Source: Microcaldota archaeon
GTDB taxonomy: Archaea; Micrarchaeota; Micrarchaeia; Norongarragalinales; CAINOH01
NCBI GenBank assembly: GCA_027371655.1
Contig: DAHXMR010000254.1
Coordinates: 1 to 8,648 of the forward strand
DNA: 8,648 bases
Direction of reading: 5' to 3'
Made by a program: the position numbers and the translations under genes. Below, one piece after another: positions 6,570-8,648 of this stretch (the first letter of the stretch is position 1; each line of letters begins with the position of its first letter). Under the pieces are notes generated by a model. It did not search any database. It was not told the DNA's origin and was given only the letters and a program-made list of their open reading frames with translations.

Positions 6570-7040
6570 ATGATTTGCAAAAAGAAACCTAAAACCCGCG
6601 GCGTCCCCGCGTTCCGTGGGCAACTGAGCGTCGAACTCCTCCTTGCCGCGGCAATTTCCCTTGCGGTTTTCCTCGCGCTGATGCAGGTCTACGCTGGAAA
6701 ACAGCAGTCGCTTTGGGAGTCCGGCGAAAACATCGCCGCAAAAAAAATCGCGTTCACGCTTTCCCGCGCAATCAACGCGGTTTACTCCTCGGCAAACGGC
6801 ACCAGCCTTTCAACAACTTTCGGCAACGAGTCCGCCACGCTCGGGCAATACGTCATCTGCGCGAACAACTCGGTTTTGGAGGTGAGGTGGCGCAGCAACT
6901 CCCGCTCCTTTTCCGAAACCATCCTCGCAAACCGCGTTTTTTCCCAAGGCGGCTCTGCAATAGTTTCCTGCACTTTCGCCAACGCATCGCGCGCAACAAT
7001 AGTGAACAACAACGGTGACATTTACATTGAATCGGCGTAA
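6570..7040 (+). CDS. Class III signal prepilin-like protein, canonical motif
   Basis: This is a 156-residue small pilin-like protein. A basic leader (K-K-K-P-K-T-R) ends P-A-F-R-G, followed by QLSVELLLA from Q18 with E22 at +5. This is the textbook archaeal class III signal, predicting cleavage after G17. One hydrophobic helix runs to about residue 41. The segment T-L-S-R-A-I-N-A-V-Y at about 64-73 parallels the L-A-R-A-A-D-E-V-Y region of the 414-residue protein, so the two probably share a head fold. The C-terminal part is short and beta-like with a few N-x-S/T sites and two cysteines (in V-I-C-A and V-S-C-T) that could pair. The last 26 bases overlap the next gene in another frame, indicating coupled translation. 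A minor or major pilin subunit is the likely role; the filament type is unknown. Confidence 0.75.
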   Translation: MICKKKPKTRGVPAFRGQLSVELLLAAAISLAVFLALMQVYAGKQQSLWESGENIAAKKIAFTLSRAINAVYSSANGTSLSTTFGNESATLGQYVICANNSVLEVRWRSNSRSFSETILANRVFSQGGSAIVSCTFANASRATIVNNNGDIYIESA

Positions 7041-7608
7041 TTTCCCGCGCAACCGCACCCCCGCGTTCCGCGGGCAGTTTTTCTCCGCGGACCTGATGTT
7101 CGCGTCGGTCGCCGTGGTCGCGCTTGCGGCAATAACGGTTTTCGCGTTTTCCCGCGCCGACTCCGCCCAATCCCAGGACGAACTGCGCTCGCAGCTTTCG
7201 GCATCGGCATCCGACGCCCTCGCGGCACTGGTGCAGTCGCCGGGCAACCCGTCGAACTGGACCCGGTTCGGGAAAATGGATTCCGCGCAAATTTCGGGAA
7301 TCGGGCTCGCGTCAAGCCCCGGGGTTTTGGACTACGACAAGGTTTCCTTCTTTTTTTCCTCGATAAACCGCGCTTCGGCGAACGCGAATTATTCCAACGC
7401 CTCGATGCTCATGGGCCTGCGCAAGGCGGGCTACGACTTCTCGGTTTCAATCTACGATTCAAGCGGCGCAACGCTTTTTTCCACCAACGCATCCGCGCAG
7501 CCTTCGCAAAACAACTCCGCCTCCGCGGAAAGGCTCGCATTGCTGAACGCAACGCCCGTGCGCGCGCGCATTTCCGTTTGGACAACTTACGGTTACTTCG
7601 GAAGCTGA
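7015..7608 (+). CDS. Prepilin-like protein, FFSAD-type signal
   Basis: This is a 197-residue exported pilin-like protein. A basic leader ends P-A-F-R-G at residue 20, identical to that of the preceding gene, followed by QFFSADLMFA from Q21 and a helix to about residue 45. Relative to the canonical motif, the Ser and acidic residues are each moved one place (S at +4, D at +6). The mature part is polar with N-x-S/T sites and has no cysteine that I see. The chosen start is GTG 7015, which overlaps the upstream gene by 26 bases. An in-frame TTG at 7027 would give a shorter leader but keep the signal. The 18 bases encoding P-A-F-R-G plus the next residue differ at one position between this gene (7059-7076) and the previous one (6605-6622), suggesting descent by tandem duplication. 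A minor pilin is likely. Confidence 0.68.
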   Translation: MTFTLNRRNFPRNRTPAFRGQFFSADLMFASVAVVALAAITVFAFSRADSAQSQDELRSQLSASASDALAALVQSPGNPSNWTRFGKMDSAQISGIGLASSPGVLDYDKVSFFFSSINRASANANYSNASMLMGLRKAGYDFSVSIYDSSGATLFSTNASAQPSQNNSASAERLALLNATPVRARISVWTTYGYFGS

Positions 7609-7615
7609 TTTTGGA

Positions 7616-8065
7616 ATGGACTGCAAATCGCCGGCGCGGGAAAGGGGGATTTTCTTCTCCATCGACGCGGTGTTCGCACTCGCGATAAGCGCCATGCTCA
7701 TAACGCTGGCATTCGGCATCATTTCCGAAACCGAGCATTCCTCGGAATCCGACCTGTCCGCGTTCCGCCAGTCCTCCGACTTTTTGGCGCTGCTTGAAAA
7801 CACCGGCGCCCTCTCGCGCATGTCCGCATCCGAAATGTCCAATTTCTCCTCCCTGTTGCCCCCGAACGTCTGCCTCGAAAGCCTGAAAATAACCGCATAC
7901 CCCGCGGGGACGCAGGCGTTTTCAACCGGGCAACTGTCGGGCTGCTCCTGCGCGTCAGCCCGGCGGACGGTTTCCGCAAAAAGAAGCTTCGTGATCGTGA
8001 ATTCGTCCTCGGCAACCGCGTCAAGCTACGTTGCCGAGCTATCCTCCTGCCGCAGGGCCGGGTGA
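7616..8065 (+). CDS. Pilin-like single-helix protein, FFSID-type N-terminus
   Basis: This is a 149-residue protein with the same layout as its neighbours. A short basic leader (K-S-P-A-R-E-R-G) is followed after G11 by IFFSIDAVFALAIS and a hydrophobic helix to about residue 33. S at +4 and D at +6 match the preceding gene, but Q at +1 is replaced by I. It is therefore not a canonical class III signal, and processing by the prepilin peptidase is plausible rather than certain. The mature part is Ser-rich. Several cysteines lie in the second half: one in N-V-C-L, a C-S-C pair in S-G-C-S-C-A, and one in S-S-C-R. They could form disulfides. It starts 7 bases after the previous stop, with ATG 7616 preceded by TTTTGGA. 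A minor pilin or pseudopilin working with the adjacent genes is inferred from position and N-terminus only. Confidence 0.62.
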   Translation: MDCKSPARERGIFFSIDAVFALAISAMLITLAFGIISETEHSSESDLSAFRQSSDFLALLENTGALSRMSASEMSNFSSLLPPNVCLESLKITAYPAGTQAFSTGQLSGCSCASARRTVSAKRSFVIVNSSSATASSYVAELSSCRRAG

Positions 8066-8081
8066 AAAAACGGTTTTCAAA

Positions 8082-8648
8082 ATGCATTCCGAAAAAATCC
8101 AGGGCAAAAAAAGGAAGGGCTTCCTCCTGTCAATCGCGTTTGCCGCGATTTTCATCGTGCTTTTGGCACAGGCGTCGTACTACGCCAAATACGCGTCCGA
8201 CCGCGAGGCGGCAATAGCAAGCCTGCGGCCCTCCGTGCGAGCCTCGATAATAGGGGACGAAATATCGCGCGATTTGCAGGGCTTTTTGGAATTCAACGCC
8301 ACCGCGTTTTTGCAAGACCCCGCAAATTCCTCGGGCCCCGTGATAGTGCGCACGTGGGACCGCCTTCCGTCGTCGATGCAAAACGCCGGCCCGGCATCGC
8401 AGCTTTCGGCATACGCGTCGTTCGTTTCAGGCAACTATTCCCCCCTGCAGAACCTCAACTTTTCAATCGACGCCACGGCGTTTTCGCAAAACCCCTTCGT
8501 GCAATTTACCGCCATCGGCTTGAACCACTCCTACGCCTCCCTTGAAAAAACGCAAATGTCCGTTTACGGGACGCCTTCGGTTTCCAACTATTCGCTTTTC
8601 GTGCAAAGCGCGGGAGGCGATTCCTTCGAGGGATGCGGATGGCTCTCG
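8082..8648 (+). CDS. Pilin-like membrane-anchored protein, partial (runs off window)
   Basis: The reading frame is open from ATG 8082 to the last base (189 codons with no stop), so the C-terminus is missing. The leader M-H-S-E-K-I-Q-G-K-K-R-K-G is strongly basic. It is followed after G13 by FLLSIAFAAIFIVLLA, a helix to about residue 30, then Y-Y-A-K-Y-A. The layout G-x-[FL]-[FL]-S-x aligns with the two preceding genes, but the acidic residue at +6 is A19 here, so it departs further from the class III signal. The exported part contains N-x-S/T sites (N-A-T, N-S-S, N-Y-S, N-F-S, N-H-S) and ends near C-G-W-L-S. The gap to the previous stop is 16 bases. It could be a larger minor pilin or simply a single-pass surface protein; without the rest I cannot say more. 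Confidence 0.65.
   Translation, partial: MHSEKIQGKKRKGFLLSIAFAAIFIVLLAQASYYAKYASDREAAIASLRPSVRASIIGDEISRDLQGFLEFNATAFLQDPANSSGPVIVRTWDRLPSSMQNAGPASQLSAYASFVSGNYSPLQNLNFSIDATAFSQNPFVQFTAIGLNHSYASLEKTQMSVYGTPSVSNYSLFVQSAGGDSFEGCGWLS

Overview
The window looks archaeal. It has an archaeal-type KaiC/RAD55-like ATPase, a VapBC toxin-antitoxin pair, TATA-like boxes placed about 26 bases before expected transcription starts, and short or absent leaders. It also has a run of short secreted proteins whose N-termini match the archaeal class III (type IV prepilin) signal. The coding sequence is rich in G and C at third codon positions, which produces many long shadow frames on both strands. The mix of class III prepilins and an Asn-glycosylation-rich giant surface protein is typical of DPANN-type archaea (for example Diapherotrites or Micrarchaeota relatives). 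That placement is a low-confidence inference from style, because no phylogenetic marker gene is present.

Layout, all genes on the + strand. (1) Bases 1-247 hold a perfect 71-bp inverted repeat separated by about 106 bp; its right arm carries the start codon and first codons of the next gene. (2) 216-1106 encodes a single-domain KaiC-like ATPase. (3) 1107-1175 is a small control region with three copies of a GCCATT site in two orientations, followed by a vapB-like antitoxin (1176-1379) and a vapC-like PIN-domain toxin (1392-1766). (4) A TATA-like promoter at 1780-1796 starts what looks like one long transcription unit to the window edge. It encodes a 414-residue class III prepilin with an added Cys-rich module (1819-3063), a 1146-residue Sec-secreted glycoprotein with an N-terminal beta-propeller (3071-6511), and four short pilin-like proteins in tandem (6570-7040, 7015-7608, 7616-8065, 8082 to beyond 8648).

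How the genes may work together: the last six genes are tightly spaced or overlapping, and all carry export or pilin-type N-termini. I read them as one cell-surface module: a large decorated pilin or adhesin, a giant propeller/Ig-like surface protein, and a set of minor pilins that could form a priming or tip complex. The first short pilin and the 414-residue protein carry the canonical Q-x-x-x-E class III motif. The last three carry a variant in which a small hydrophobic pair precedes S-x-D (or S-x-A), shifted by one residue. No secretion ATPase, membrane platform protein or prepilin peptidase lies in the window, so the assembly machinery must be encoded elsewhere. The KaiC-like protein and VapBC have no visible functional link to the module. 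There is no rRNA, tRNA, CRISPR array or transposase, and no gene-free stretch above 300 bases.
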